DNA from: Niveispirillum lacus
GTDB lineage: Bacteria; Pseudomonadota; Alphaproteobacteria; Azospirillales; Azospirillaceae
Direction: 5' to 3'
DNA length: 51,207 nucleotides
Assembly (NCBI RefSeq): GCF_002251795.1
Contig: NZ_NOXU01000014.1
Coordinates: 1-51,207, forward strand
A program made the position numbers and the translations under genes. This document shows positions 8,441-16,710 of the stretch, piece after piece (within the stretch, counting starts at the first letter, position 1; each line of letters opens with the position of its first letter). Under the pieces are notes generated by a model. It was not told the origin of the DNA. It was given only the letters and a program-made list of their open reading frames with translations, and searched no databases.

Positions 8441-8562
8441 AGCCCCAACCCAACCTCCCCCTTTACCTCTTGGGGAGGGCTGGCCTCCCCGGCCGCGTTG
8501 CGCTAATTCCTCAGGTCCATTCCGGCCCGATCCCGGCGCCGCCCCCATATCAGGATTCAAAG

Positions 8563-8850
8563 ATGACCGACAAGATCACCAAGGACGACCTGGCCGCCAT
8601 CGTCTCCAGCCTCACGGGCAGCACCAAGGCTGCCGGCAAGGGCGCCGTCGACGGCATCCTGTCGGCCATCGCCACGGGCCTGAAGGACGGCAAGGAGGTC
8701 AACCTCGCCGGCTTCGGCAAGCTGGTTGCGCAGAAGGTGCCGGAGCGGCAGGGCCGCAACCCGCGGACGGGCGAGGCCACCACCATCGCCGCCCAGACCA
8801 AGGCGAAGTTCTCGCCGGCCAAGGCGCTGAAGGATGCGCTGAACGGCTGA
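8563..8850 (+). CDS. HU/IHF-family DNA-binding protein
   Basis: 95 residues from the ATG at 8563 in MTDKITKDDLAAIV. The HU fold is clear: two N-terminal helices, then the VNLAGFGKL strand motif, the DNA-binding arm with RQGRNPRTGEATTI (RNPxTG is the family hallmark) and the final helix KFSPAKALKDAL. The protein binds and bends DNA as a dimer. In this setting it could be an accessory factor for recombination or replication of the island, or a chromosomal paralogue; context does not decide. A GC-rich hairpin follows immediately. Confidence 0.9.
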   Translation: MTDKITKDDLAAIVSSLTGSTKAAGKGAVDGILSAIATGLKDGKEVNLAGFGKLVAQKVPERQGRNPRTGEATTIAAQTKAKFSPAKALKDALNG

Positions 8851-8858
8851 ACTCGGCG

Positions 8859-8883
8859 GGCGCTGCCTCCCGTGGGCAGCGCC
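8859..8883 (+). terminator. Hairpin downstream of the HU gene
   Basis: GGCGCTGCC, seven bases, GGCAGCGCC: perfect nine-base stem eight bases after the HU stop codon. No T tract follows, as is common for high-GC intrinsic terminators. Confidence 0.55.
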
Positions 8884-9125
8884 TGATCGACTTTGATCAT
8901 GCAGCCATACGGACATCGTGTCATGTCCAGCCAGTTTACAGGCGGCTTTGCGCCCTGGGTGGCGCCCTGCTAAACACGGCTACGGGACCTATGTGCATCG
9001 CGCAGGGATCGGAACAGCCGATCAGATGCGGGGATGGAATACACCGCGTCCCAGGCTTGTCCGCATACCGGTCAGCAGGATGATGGCCTCCGAAGTCGAG
9101 CATGGTATCCAGCGGCGTGCCGGGC

Positions 9126-9434
9126 CTAAGTGGCCGCGTGGCGTACCCGGGACGGCCGCTTCTGGCGGCGCAGCACGGCGTCGAGCGACCGCGGCTCCTC
9201 CTCGGGCTGGAAGAGGGACTGGAACGACCCCGACGCTCCCAGCAGGTCGGCGACCTTCACGAAGTTCCCAAGGCTGCCGGCGCCCTGCCGTTCCATCAGC
9301 CGGTAGGTCGAGACCGGGATCCCGGACCTGTCGGCGACGTCCTGCTGGCGGAGCCGATGTTGGATGCGCAGGTCACGCAGCCGACGGCCGACTGCGGCGC
9401 AGGTAGCTGATGGTGGCACTGTAAGAGTCAACAT
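9126..9434 (-). CDS. XRE-family HTH regulator (HipB-like, unpaired)
   Basis: 102 residues with a standard XRE helix-turn-helix: VGRRLRDLRIQHRLRQQDVA followed by IPVSTYRLMERQG and NFVKVADLLG. The C-terminal tail is basic (LRRQKRPSRVRHAAT). Proteins of this shape usually precede hipA, but here the hipA at 9713-11005 lies upstream on the same strand and has its own hipB. The start is the first in-frame candidate and is followed by a weakly conserved lead; MLTLTVPP could be shortened. An AT-rich promoter (TATTTTATCATTATGG on the minus strand) lies just upstream. It may be a leftover from an earlier hip module or a third operon member. Confidence 0.65.
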   Translation of the reverse strand: MLTLTVPPSATCAAVGRRLRDLRIQHRLRQQDVADRSGIPVSTYRLMERQGAGSLGNFVKVADLLGASGSFQSLFQPEEEPRSLDAVLRRQKRPSRVRHAAT

Positions 9435-9712
9435 ATTGTCACCTAATCAGCATTTCGCTCCATAATGATAAAATACCATCACTTAGATGGCAACCTCGAC
9501 CGCGCTGGCGCCGCATCCCCGCGTGAGGACTAAGGGCGGCTGGTGGATGTGCCGGGCAGGGCGGGTCCCGAGGGAGCTGGGATCGCAGCTCGCGGGCCGG
9601 AGACGCATATCCGAGCCGCGGCCATCCCATGCGTTTCCGAACGATGGGAAACGGCAGCATGAGGCGATGGTTCCACGGGGTCCATGGTAGAGGTTGACCG
9701 GAGATACGACGA
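9435..9712. other. 278-base gap between the orphan XRE gene and hipA
   Basis: No gene seen. The part next to the XRE start is AT-rich and likely holds its promoter; the remainder is GC-rich without clear repeats. Confidence 0.4.
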
Positions 9713-11005
9713 CTACGGCAGCGCAGGGACTCCGGTCGGATATCCGTCGAAGGCGTACTCGTTCAGGAACTGCCTGCGCCAGAGGAACTTTCGATCGACC
9801 TCGGCAAGCCCGGCCTCGTCGCATGCGCCGGCCCAGCCTTCACGGATCGTCGCGACCTGGCCGTCGATGATCCCTCGGGCCTCCGCGTCGCTGAGAAGGA
9901 ACGTCGGCGCGGCCCGCCGGCAGGTTTCCAACATGCTGCGCCTGTCGCCTGCATGCATGAGCATGGCCTGTCCCGCCTCCCGACCGGTCCGCGCCTGGGG
10001 ACAGATGTCGTAGGCTGGGGTGAGCGTCAGGTGCCTGCCGTCCCAGAACGCGGCGTGGTTTCGGGCATGGTCGTCGGTGTTGCCGACCAGGACATTGAAG
10101 ACCATGCGTCCGAAGAGCTCACGCAAGGTGGCCTGGGGGGCTGTGAAACGGGCCCGTACGCTGTCGGCAAGGTCGGGATAGGCGGCGTAGCGGGCCTCCA
10201 TTTCCGACAGGCCAAGGACCGTCAAGGCGGATACCAAGGCGCGGCGGGTCCATCCTCCATCGGCCTGTTGGCGGTCGAAGCGGCGGACCAGCAGGACATC
10301 CTTGCCGTTCGCCTGTACCAGCCTCACCGGCGCCACGTCCAGGCCGATCGCCGCTGCAAGGCGCATGGCGACGAACTCGGCCTTCACCACAGCATACGTG
10401 TCGTTGGTCGCCGAGAACTTCGCGATGTATTTGCCGCCCTCGTCCTCGACGAGGGCCTTGGGTCGCGCACCGCCGATGGAACTGCCGTGGAACAGGGCCT
10501 TCTCCAGTGCCGGCGGGATGGGCTCGCCCCGTTGGACCCTCTCGGCGGCTTCCAGCAACTCCTCCAGCGTGGCGTTCTCCTGCTCCCGCGGTTCATAGCT
10601 GCGGGGGGACGCCTGGAAGTCCAGCGCGCCGATCCTGTCGGACCCGGAATGGAGCATGTATGTCAGTTCGTCGAACTCGACCGCCTGGGCAGCGTCGCCG
10701 CGCAGTCCTGTCAGGCGGTTGATGATGACGCGGCGGCCCCAGGCGTCGGGCGACCCGTCGCGGAGGCAGCCGGCCATGTCCAGCGGCGCCTTCGGCACCT
10801 GGGCGCCGGCTCTCAACGGGAGGTCCGGCATGAACAGCGGAACAGCATCGGAACGGGCGAGGTACGACTGGCCGTAGTTGAAGACATAGAGGTTGCCCTC
10901 GCGGGCGATCCTGCCGGCAACCACGGGGGCCGTGGCACCCGGCAGCCAGATCCAGACAAACACCTCGTCGACTGCGGCAGGGCCGGGCCGGTGCTCAGAA
11001 GTCAT
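9713..11005 (-). CDS. hipA: HipA-family serine/threonine kinase toxin
   Basis: 430 residues. The N-terminal HipA domain has the AGCLRDGSPDAWGRRVI motif typical of the family. The kinase part shows the glycine-rich loop GSSIGGARPKALV, the lysine strand YIAKFS, the catalytic loop GNTDDHARNHAAFW and the metal-binding LTPAYDI. Well-studied HipA proteins phosphorylate aminoacyl-tRNA synthetases and induce dormancy; the target here is unknown. Length is close to classical HipA (about 440). The start overlaps the last 11 bases of hipB, giving coupled translation. All catalytic residues are present, so the kinase should be active. Confidence 0.9.
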   Translation of the reverse strand: MTSEHRPGPAAVDEVFVWIWLPGATAPVVAGRIAREGNLYVFNYGQSYLARSDAVPLFMPDLPLRAGAQVPKAPLDMAGCLRDGSPDAWGRRVIINRLTGLRGDAAQAVEFDELTYMLHSGSDRIGALDFQASPRSYEPREQENATLEELLEAAERVQRGEPIPPALEKALFHGSSIGGARPKALVEDEGGKYIAKFSATNDTYAVVKAEFVAMRLAAAIGLDVAPVRLVQANGKDVLLVRRFDRQQADGGWTRRALVSALTVLGLSEMEARYAAYPDLADSVRARFTAPQATLRELFGRMVFNVLVGNTDDHARNHAAFWDGRHLTLTPAYDICPQARTGREAGQAMLMHAGDRRSMLETCRRAAPTFLLSDAEARGIIDGQVATIREGWAGACDEAGLAEVDRKFLWRRQFLNEYAFDGYPTGVPALP

Positions 11006-11363
11006 CCTTCACCTCCGTGCGTGGGCGGCGGACCGACTGGGGCAGGAGGGCAAGCTTGTCCTGGACCCGCTCAATCTGCCGCTCCATGGCCCCGGCCTCC
11101 GCCACGAACAAAGGTACGCCGACGAGGGTTGCCGCCTCGAAGACCAATCCGACCTCCACCTTGGGGCCGCCCTTCTCGATCAGCTGGAGGGTGCTCCTCG
11201 CGATGCCGACCCTCTCGGACAGTTCAGCCTCGGACATCCCGCGCTGTTTGCGCGCCAGGCGAATCTGTGCGCCCATAAGGGCCAGGGCCTCGACTGTCGC
11301 ACGGGAGTAGGTCCTCGGCTTCGTCTGCATGGAGGCTGTCCTTTTGACCGGCATGGCGATCAC
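10995..11363 (-). CDS. hipB: HipB-type antitoxin, XRE family
   Basis: Up to 122 residues from a GTG at 11363; ATG codons at 11354 (MPVKRTASM) and 11330 are shorter alternatives. The HTH is at GAQIRLARKQRGMSEAELSERVGIARSTLQLIE. The C-terminal part has EAATLVGVPLFV and a helical segment AMERQIERVQDKLALL. It should bind HipA and repress the operon. A palindrome just upstream (11377-11392) is the likely operator. Confidence 0.82.
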   Translation of the reverse strand: MIAMPVKRTASMQTKPRTYSRATVEALALMGAQIRLARKQRGMSEAELSERVGIARSTLQLIEKGGPKVEVGLVFEAATLVGVPLFVAEAGAMERQIERVQDKLALLPQSVRRPRTEVKDDF

Positions 11364-11376
11364 GAGGAGATTTCGT

Positions 11377-11392
11377 GACTGATATATCGGTC
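11377..11392. promoter_or_regulatory. Probable HipB operator
   Basis: GACTGATATATCGGTC is a 16-base near-perfect palindrome (one mismatched pair) centred on ATAT, 14 bases upstream of the first hipB start. A further half site, ACCGATAT, lies near 11419-11426. Confidence 0.55.
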
Positions 11393-11572
11393 AATACCAT
11401 AACCCTTCCGACGCCTCAACCGATATGCACCCGGTCACTTCGCACTGCCTGGGCCGGCTCTGGAAAGTCGCTCGCGGCGTCCGCAACGATAGCTTCCAGC
11501 ACCCAGGGGCGCCTATGATTGCCACATGACCGCGACGTCGAGCCCGGCGAGCGGCGCTATAGAGGAAACGGT

Positions 11573-13030
11573 ATGCTGCTTGACAAGATCATCGACGGAT
11601 TGGCCGGCGACACGCCCTTGTCGAAGGCGGAGCTGGCAGGATTAATGGACGTAGCCGTCTCCAACGCTGCTGGAATAGCGCCGGTGGTGGACGGGCTGAT
11701 CGAAAAGGCAACCGCCGGCGTCTACCTCCTGCCCAGGCAGCAAATGCTCCTCCATGTCGGCCTCCATGTGCTGGCCGCCGCTCGCGAAACCCAGGCCTGC
11801 GGGCCGTTCCTGCGGCTCCTGCGGCGACCACAGGACGAGCTGGACCGCCTGCTGGGCGAGGGATGCGTTGAGTTCGCCACCGGCGTGATCCTTGGGCTGT
11901 GGGACGGCGACGCCGACGCCCTGTTTGCGCTGGCGTCCGACGGCGCGGCGTCAGGCGAGGTCCGTTGGTCGGCATTGCAGGTCCTTTCGCGCCTCGTGCA
12001 CGACGGTCACGTCGAGAGGGACCGGCTTATGGACCTGCTGGACCGGTTCGACCGGGAGCGCCTGGCGATGGACGGGGACGCCGCCTGGGCAGGGTGGCAG
12101 GATGCGGTCCTGTACCTGGGGCTGGTGGAGTTCGTCGAACGCGTCGAGAGGGCGTGGACAGATGGGCGGCTGCCCCACACGCGGAAGCCGGACCAGCAGG
12201 AGTTTCTCGAGGCGGTGGCGGCCGTCGCTGTCGATCCCGGGGACGACGGCTACCTCGTCCGCGACCATGTCGTGCCGATCACCGACCCGATGCAGGGCCT
12301 GGATTGGCTGGTCCAGGGCACTGGACCGTCAGGAGGGGAGGGGCCGGACATGGATCCGGCGGCGGGCATCCGGCTCAGCGAGGCGGAGCTCGATTGGCTG
12401 GCCGGCTTCCTGGATTCCGCGCAGGCACCGGAAGCGACGTTGAGCATGGAGCACCTGGACGGCCTCTTCTCCGCCCTGGTCGCGGGCCCGGTCGTGGTGC
12501 CGCCGTCCCGCTACATGCCCGTCATCTGGGGCGGGAACGAAGGGCCCGTCTATGACAGCCTGGAGCAGGTCCAGCACGTCACCGGCCTGCTCATGCGGCA
12601 TTGGAACACCATCGCGGCGAGGCTGGGAGCCGGCGTTGGGCACGAACCCTACCTATACGAAGTGCCGGTCCAGGAGATGGGGCGGCATTGGGCGGAGGGT
12701 TTCCTCCTGGGCCTCGACCTTGAGCAACGGGCATGGTCGCCCATGCTGCGTGACCCGCAGGCCGGCGGCATCGCGATGCTGATCTCTGCCCTGATCGCGG
12801 ACGAACATGGAGGCGAGGCACCGGACGACGACGCCCGCGCCGAGATTATCGAGAACCTGCCGACCTTGCTCATCGGGGCATGGGTCTTCTGGCGGGACCG
12901 GGAAGCCGGCGGGCGCAAAGCCGCGCAGCCGGTCCGGTCCGTGAAGACGGGGCGCAACGATCCTTGTCCATGCGGATCGGGCAAGAAGTTCAAGAAATGC
13001 TGCGGCTCGGGGAGCCAGGTGGTCCATTGA
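11573..13030 (+). CDS. UPF0149/YecA-like protein with C-terminal SEC-C zinc motif
   Basis: 485 residues from the ATG at 11573 behind AGAGGAAAC; an in-frame start further upstream has no ribosome binding site. The first half is alpha-helical and resembles DUF1186-type helical repeats ([35 protein letters not shown]). The middle ([15 protein letters not shown] through PMLRD) matches the UPF0149 pattern. The last 30 residues are [19 protein letters not shown], the SEC-C motif that binds zinc and in SecA contacts SecB and ribosomes. Function of the whole is unknown; SEC-C proteins of this build are common near stress and mobile loci. The gene is monocistronic. Confidence 0.75.
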   Translation: MLLDKIIDGLAGDTPLSKAELAGLMDVAVSNAAGIAPVVDGLIEKATAGVYLLPRQQMLLHVGLHVLAAARETQACGPFLRLLRRPQDELDRLLGEGCVEFATGVILGLWDGDADALFALASDGAASGEVRWSALQVLSRLVHDGHVERDRLMDLLDRFDRERLAMDGDAAWAGWQDAVLYLGLVEFVERVERAWTDGRLPHTRKPDQQEFLEAVAAVAVDPGDDGYLVRDHVVPITDPMQGLDWLVQGTGPSGGEGPDMDPAAGIRLSEAELDWLAGFLDSAQAPEATLSMEHLDGLFSALVAGPVVVPPSRYMPVIWGGNEGPVYDSLEQVQHVTGLLMRHWNTIAARLGAGVGHEPYLYEVPVQEMGRHWAEGFLLGLDLEQRAWSPMLRDPQAGGIAMLISALIADEHGGEAPDDDARAEIIENLPTLLIGAWVFWRDREAGGRKAAQPVRSVKTGRNDPCPCGSGKKFKKCCGSGSQVVH

Positions 13031-13049
13031 GGAGGGGGCACGGGGATGC

Positions 13050-13745
13050 CTATCCCCTGACCTGCCATACCTCGCCGCTGTCCAGCTGCTTGACGTAGTC
13101 GACCTCGCCGCCGTTCCAGTGGTAGGCGAAATGGGCGCCCTGCGCCGGGATGGGAACCACGTCCGGCCAGAACGATGCGATGCAGCCACCGCCCGGGTAC
13201 CGCACGCTCGGCCAGGTGATACCGTTCGACCCGGCCGCCCGCCGTGCGGCGCCGAAGGCCTGGGACGGGCCGTAGTCCGCAGGGTCGAGCAGGTCGGCCC
13301 GGCCGGCGACGTCGTCCAGGTCGGCGTCCACAGAGCCGATCAGTTCCCGGAACTGCGACGTCCAGCCGGGCGCCTCCGCCGTGGCCCGCATGAACTGCGC
13401 GTGGTGGTGGACGGTCTCGGCGATCGCCACCTCAGTCCGGTCGCCGGCGTAGTAGAGACCGAAGCTGCCGTCGGAGAAGCGCCCCGGCCGCAGGGCTGAG
13501 CAGTGGACGAAGGGCGCCATGACCCAGCTGGCCCCGGGGCCGGTCACGCGCCGGGCGACCGGCACCTTGGAGAGGTCCCCGATGCTGTCCCTGACGCGCG
13601 GGTTGAACTTGGCCTCAGCCGAGGCCAGGGCCTCCCAGTCCGCCGGGTCGGCGATGTCCTCGAACAGGTCGATGGGCGGGTGGATGGATCGGATGATGCG
13701 GACGGTGCGCGGCCACGCGACCCGCCGGACGGGCACCGTCACCAT
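13050..13745 (-). CDS. RES-domain toxin
   Basis: 231 residues from the ATG at 13745. The RES domain is recognisable by FNPR near residue 50, the GLYYAGDRTEVAIAETVHHH segment (conserved Tyr and Glu) and GITWPSVRYPGGGCIASF with the conserved Ser. RES toxins (MbcT, ParT, Res) degrade or phosphorolyse NAD+, or ADP-ribosylate targets, and stop growth. Its start overlaps the antitoxin stop by seven bases. Gene order antitoxin then toxin is the standard Xre-RES arrangement. Confidence 0.88.
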   Translation of the reverse strand: MVTVPVRRVAWPRTVRIIRSIHPPIDLFEDIADPADWEALASAEAKFNPRVRDSIGDLSKVPVARRVTGPGASWVMAPFVHCSALRPGRFSDGSFGLYYAGDRTEVAIAETVHHHAQFMRATAEAPGWTSQFRELIGSVDADLDDVAGRADLLDPADYGPSQAFGAARRAAGSNGITWPSVRYPGGGCIASFWPDVVPIPAQGAHFAYHWNGGEVDYVKQLDSGEVWQVRG

Positions 13746-14152
13746 GCGCCCCTTTCGGCGTCCAGGTAGCCGCGCAGGTCGAGCAGGTCGGTGATCTCGC
13801 CGCGCATCATGACGTCCAGCGCGCTCCTGCCGGCGAAGGCCCCGTTCGGCTTGCGGATCCAGGCATAGCCGCGGGCCGGCTCTGCGAACAGGTAGCGCAG
13901 GGCCTTGTGGATGCCCATCAGGATGGCCATCCTTGCCCGCAGGTCCCTGTCCACGCGGCCGATCTCGCCGAGCTTCCAGCGCGCCCAGGTCCTCTGCGCC
14001 ATGTCGCCCAGCAGCGTGCGCGCCTCCAGGTCGCTGAGGTCCCAGGCGCGGAACAGGTTGACGGTCGTGCGCGCCAGGGCGGCGGCCTCCTCGTCGGTGA
14101 TGGTCGGCTGCTGGGGGCTGGCCTGGGTCGATCGGACGGTCGCGAACTGCAT
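13739..14152 (-). CDS. Xre/MbcA/ParS-type antitoxin
   Basis: 137 residues preceded by AAAGGAGAG. It has the N-terminal XRE-like helices (LFRAWDLSDLEARTLLGDMAQRTWARW) and the C-terminal toxin-binding domain of the DUF2384 group (RARMAILMGIHKALRYLF followed by GYAWIRKPNGAFAGRSALDVM). In this family the C-terminal end blocks the NAD-binding pocket of the RES toxin. The gene is autoregulated in characterised systems, and an inverted repeat lies directly upstream here (14164-14194). Confidence 0.88.
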   Translation of the reverse strand: MQFATVRSTQASPQQPTITDEEAAALARTTVNLFRAWDLSDLEARTLLGDMAQRTWARWKLGEIGRVDRDLRARMAILMGIHKALRYLFAEPARGYAWIRKPNGAFAGRSALDVMMRGEITDLLDLRGYLDAERGAW

Positions 14153-14163
14153 TGTCGCTCTCC

Positions 14164-14194
14164 TTTGGCATCAAGATAGCAAATTCATGCCAAA
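14164..14194. promoter_or_regulatory. Operator of the RES/Xre operon
   Basis: TTTGGCAT, 15 bases, ATGCCAAA: perfect eight-base inverted repeat, with a further TGGCAA half site right after it, located just upstream of the antitoxin ribosome binding site. Confidence 0.65.
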
Positions 14195-14343
14195 TGGCAA
14201 GCTGATCCGATCTTTCGGAGCCGTGGCGCATTGGGGAGGGGACATGCTCCAGGTCCCTTCATGGATGTTCGCGGTTTCGGCGCAGCGTCCAAGTTCGCCC
14301 GCGGGCGATGCATTCGGAAGCCACGGTCCATGAGCGTGTCCGT

Positions 14344-14637
14344 TCAGTAGCCAGCTTCCCTCTGGTGCCGGAATGCCAAAACATAAACGGCGTCGCTGGC
14401 CGGCTCGTAGCGGTACAGGGCCACGTAACCGGAGTCCCCGAATGCGACCGGCAGCTCCCGCAGCTCGGGCATGTCGGGCAGCGGTCGCCCGATCTCGGGC
14501 GCCGTCTCCAGCAGGAGGAGTTGGCGTTGGATCGCCTGGCCGGCCCGCTTCGCTGCCTCGGGCGCCTTGGCGGCCAGGAACTTCCGGCATCTTTCCAACC
14601 CGCCCGCCGCGCCGGCGGTGACGATTACCCGTGGCAC
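14344..14637 (-). CDS. RelE/ParE-family toxin
   Basis: 97 residues. The sequence has the ParE/RelE layout: an N-terminal strand (PRVIVTAGA), two helices (LERCRKFLAAKAPEAAKRAGQAI), then LLLLETAPEIGRPLPDMPELRELPVAFGDSGYVALYRY and a last strand AVYVLAFRHQREAGY. The GRP..P and R.L....G..GY..LYR pattern is typical. The toxin either cuts mRNA or poisons gyrase; the sequence alone cannot tell. It overlaps the antitoxin end by 13 bases. Confidence 0.85.
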   Translation of the reverse strand: MPRVIVTAGAAGGLERCRKFLAAKAPEAAKRAGQAIQRQLLLLETAPEIGRPLPDMPELRELPVAFGDSGYVALYRYEPASDAVYVLAFRHQREAGY

Positions 14638-14897
14638 TCAGGCACCGCATCTTCGCCGTCGGTCCCCCATGTAGCCAACCAGCCACGCACCTCCTCGCCG
14701 GTCAGGTGCATGCCGGTTTCCTTGTACGCCGCCCACGACGCCAGCGCCTCCTGCTTGAAGGCCTCGCGTGCCTCCTCGCGCTCCACGTACTGCTGGATCG
14801 CCTCGAGCATTACCCAGTGCGGGGAGCGGCGGCGCTGGCTGGCCAGTTGCTGGACGCGGCTTTTCAGAGCATCATCGATCTTCAGGGACGTTGCCAT
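14625..14897 (-). CDS. Ribbon-helix-helix antitoxin (CopG/ParD-like)
   Basis: 90 residues with an N-terminal ribbon-helix-helix: ATSLKIDDALKSRVQQLASQRRRSPHWVMLEAIQQYVER. The C-terminal part (AREAFKQEALASWAAYKETG, then HLTGEEVRGWLATWGTD) is the flexible toxin-binding tail seen in ParD-like antitoxins. It precedes and overlaps the toxin gene. Tandem GGTANTACC sites upstream are the likely operator. Confidence 0.87.
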   Translation of the reverse strand: MATSLKIDDALKSRVQQLASQRRRSPHWVMLEAIQQYVEREEAREAFKQEALASWAAYKETGMHLTGEEVRGWLATWGTDGEDAVPECHG

Positions 14898-14916
14898 CGC
14901 AGCCTCCGTATCATGA

Positions 14917-14935
14917 GGTAATACCGGGTACTACC
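14917..14935. promoter_or_regulatory. Tandem operator of the ParE/CopG operon
   Basis: Two copies of the palindrome GGTANTACC (14917-14925 and 14927-14935) separated by one base, 20 bases upstream of the antitoxin start. Closely spaced repeated palindromes are what cooperative ribbon-helix-helix dimers bind. Confidence 0.65.
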
Positions 14936-15203
14936 ATAGTCCTGCTGGCACGGCCCGTCAAACAACTGTCGTCGGGGCGACCCTGCAACGGCAAGAAGCC
15001 GGTGGCCGGCAACGAGCAAGATCGTCGGCGGGCGAGGTGCCCAGGGTGGCGGACAAACGGATACCGCCCCGGCGGACGGCCCAGGCAGGATAGCTTGCCT
15101 CAGTGCCTCCGACGAAAAGTAAGCAGTCATGAAGCTGCCGGCTCCGGTTTGGGGGCGCCAGCCAACCCGAACTTCCCCCTTGCACGCACCTCTCGCCCCG
15201 CGG

Positions 15204-15246
15204 TGGCGCCTTGGCACCATCGTACATCCGGCGCCGTAGGCGCCGG
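15204..15246. repeat. Multi-palindrome repeat, copy A
   Basis: TGGCGCC-TT-GGCACCA (one mismatch) followed by CCGGCGCC-GTA-GGCGCCGG at 15228-15246, then a degenerate GGAGGCGCC. CACCTCTCG precedes it, as at 20063 and 40112. Confidence 0.7.
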
Positions 15247-15332
15247 TTCCCCCGGAGGCGCCGCATCCGCAGGTGGACTGTGCCGTCCTTGGCCGTAGAG
15301 CTGGGCATACATCCCCCGACAAGTTCATAACT

Positions 15333-15366
15333 GGACGGCATTCGTAACTGGTTACGAATGCCGTCC
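15333..15366. repeat. 34-base perfect hairpin
   Basis: GGACGGCATTCGTAAC, TG, GTTACGAATGCCGTCC: 16-base perfect arms with a two-base centre. There is no T tract. A two-base centre is too tight for an ordinary transcript hairpin loop, so a recombination or protein-binding site is possible. Confidence 0.6.
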
Positions 15367-15443
15367 TTCCGCCAATGTAGGCAGCACAGTCTCGCTGAAG
15401 GGTTTGGGTCATCCCATTACCAGTGTCGGCGTGCCCAGCAGGT

Positions 15444-15479
15444 CACCCCACCGTTTCCCTTGGAGGAAACGGTGGGGTG
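15444..15479 (-). terminator. Terminator-like hairpin after the copy-1 cassette
   Basis: CACCCCACCGTTTCC, six bases, GGAAACGGTGGGGTG: 15-base perfect stem beginning nine bases past the stop codon of the minus-strand gene at 15489. No T run follows. Confidence 0.6.
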
Positions 15480-15488
15480 GCCGACCTA

Positions 15489-16025
15489 TCACGATCCGCA
15501 GGGCTCGACCTTCGCCAACCTCGGGAGCTTCCTCAGGGGGATCGCCTTGCACTTCGCGTAGTACCGCTCAACCTCCCTCACGTCCGCAAGCTGGTCCATC
15601 GCGTCGCAGAGGAAACGCTTCGTCAGCGACGGCGAGAGGGTGACCGCCCTCATGGCCCGGAGCTTCTGGCTATTGGAATCGACCAGGTGGATGTGCACCA
15701 ACAACCTCGTCTCAGGCGTGAGGTCGTGGATCATAAGGTCCTCACGATTGATGAGGCGCGCATCGAAGGGTGAATCGAAGAGCATGTCGCCAATCTTGAA
15801 CACCCAATGGATGTGGGGGCCGTCCTTGATGTAGCCGGCCATGACGGGCGCTCCGCGAACCATCAGTTCTTCAGCGAAGGTCACGCCGGGCAGAGCCACG
15901 GCCAACACGTTCAGCGGGCGGGAGAGGAACTCGGCGACAGCACCGAACGTTCCCGGCAACGTCTTCGGATAGGGGTGGCCGATTGAGTAGACAGTGACGA
16001 ACGGGTTGAAGTTTTCGTTGTGCAT
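15489..16025 (-). CDS. Cassette gene B, copy 1 (unrecognised family)
   Basis: 178 residues from the ATG at 16025, eight bases after GGAG; copy 2 at 47009-47545 has the same start and ribosome binding site. No signal peptide, membrane segment or enzyme motif is evident. The best conserved stretches between copies are GYIKDGPHIHWVF, FDARLINREDLMIHDL, TLSPSLTKRFL and DQLADVREV, and both end with VEPCGS. The N-terminal 30 residues differ more. The aromatic and His-rich middle suggests a globular alpha/beta protein. It lies downstream of cassette gene A with a 193-base conserved spacer. I do not recognise the family and assign no function. Confidence 0.75.
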   Translation of the reverse strand: MHNENFNPFVTVYSIGHPYPKTLPGTFGAVAEFLSRPLNVLAVALPGVTFAEELMVRGAPVMAGYIKDGPHIHWVFKIGDMLFDSPFDARLINREDLMIHDLTPETRLLVHIHLVDSNSQKLRAMRAVTLSPSLTKRFLCDAMDQLADVREVERYYAKCKAIPLRKLPRLAKVEPCGS

Positions 16026-16218
16026 AGGTGCAACTCCGCTTCGGCGGCACCTTGGAGGCTGCCGCTAGGGTCAAGGGAGGGGCTGCCAGGGTGCGAACCC
16101 TCGAGCGCGGCCGGGAGGTGGTCGCGTGGACAGTCCGTGTCGTGGGAGGAGATAAGTCAGGTCGGTCGGGGACCGCCGGGCGCGGTGGGAGCTACGCCGG
16201 TCGCCCCGGCCGCTGCGC
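16026..16218. other. Conserved spacer between cassette genes, copy 1
   Basis: 193 non-coding bases that are clearly related to 47546-47739 in the other cassette. Shared blocks include CAACTCCGCTTCGGCGGC, CTCGAGCGCGGC, and AAGTCAGGTC. The first block contains a GCCGCC/GGCGGC pair able to fold near the gene B ribosome binding site. Conservation without an open frame suggests a structured RNA or regulatory leader. Confidence 0.5.
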
Positions 16219-16710
16219 TCAACGGGGATCCTTGGACCGGACCCATGCCCAAGCCACGCAGCGCTCGAAGTCGCCGAGCCACGTGGTCGCGTCGAGATTT
16301 TCCACCAAGCCGATTTCAAACCTTACGGCGCACCAAGGCGCCTCGGGGATGACGTCGGGATCCGTTGCGGATGCGATGGGAAAATGGTGATTGTTGTGGA
16401 GCGCGCGCCACAGGGGGGCGCCAGATTCCGCGTCGGTCGCGACGCCGAAGGTCACGACGGGCGAGCGGCGGCCCTCCTTGAGTGACCATACCGTCGCGAT
16501 GACTGCGTTGCCCTCTACCGTAGCGGAGAGGTGGTACTTCCCGAAATCGCCGGGAATCTTGGGCATCTTGCCCGACACCGCATCCCGGATCAGCTTCGAC
16601 AGGATGGGGAAAAACTCCGGGTCGACTTCATTGCGGCTCGACGTCCGCGAATGACCGGTAGTAATGGTGATGTGTTCAAGCGACTTCGCGCCGTAATCCA
16701 TAGCGTTCAT
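16219..16710 (-). CDS. Cassette gene A, copy 1 (unrecognised family)
   Basis: 163 residues from the ATG at 16710 (a GTG four codons earlier is possible). It shares most of its length with the gene at 47740-48231: LEHITITTG, SRTSSR, FPILSKLIRDA, SGKMPKIPG, KYHLSATVEGNAVIATVW, PVVTFGVATDAESGAPLWR, PWCAVR and ATTWLGDFERCVAW or close variants. I have a recollection of this TTGHSR...EV opening in uncharacterised alphaproteobacterial proteins but no function. No membrane segment or catalytic motif stands out. It is the first gene of the cassette, with a conserved upstream region of about 230 bases. Confidence 0.75.
   Translation of the reverse strand: MNAMDYGAKSLEHITITTGHSRTSSRNEVDPEFFPILSKLIRDAVSGKMPKIPGDFGKYHLSATVEGNAVIATVWSLKEGRRSPVVTFGVATDAESGAPLWRALHNNHHFPIASATDPDVIPEAPWCAVRFEIGLVENLDATTWLGDFERCVAWAWVRSKDPR

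Larger units (their letters stand above)
14936..15488. other. 553-base intergenic space with repeats and hairpins
   Basis: No gene recognised. It holds one multi-palindrome repeat (15204-15246) and two strong hairpins (15333-15366 and 15444-15479), listed separately. The first 200 bases show nothing clear. Confidence 0.5.

Noticed and set aside
16060-16130. Possible tRNA T-arm (GGTTCGCACCC on the minus strand) in the cassette spacer
   Set aside because: The five-base stem does not pair and no acceptor or anticodon arm could be found; the motif is not kept in the second copy.
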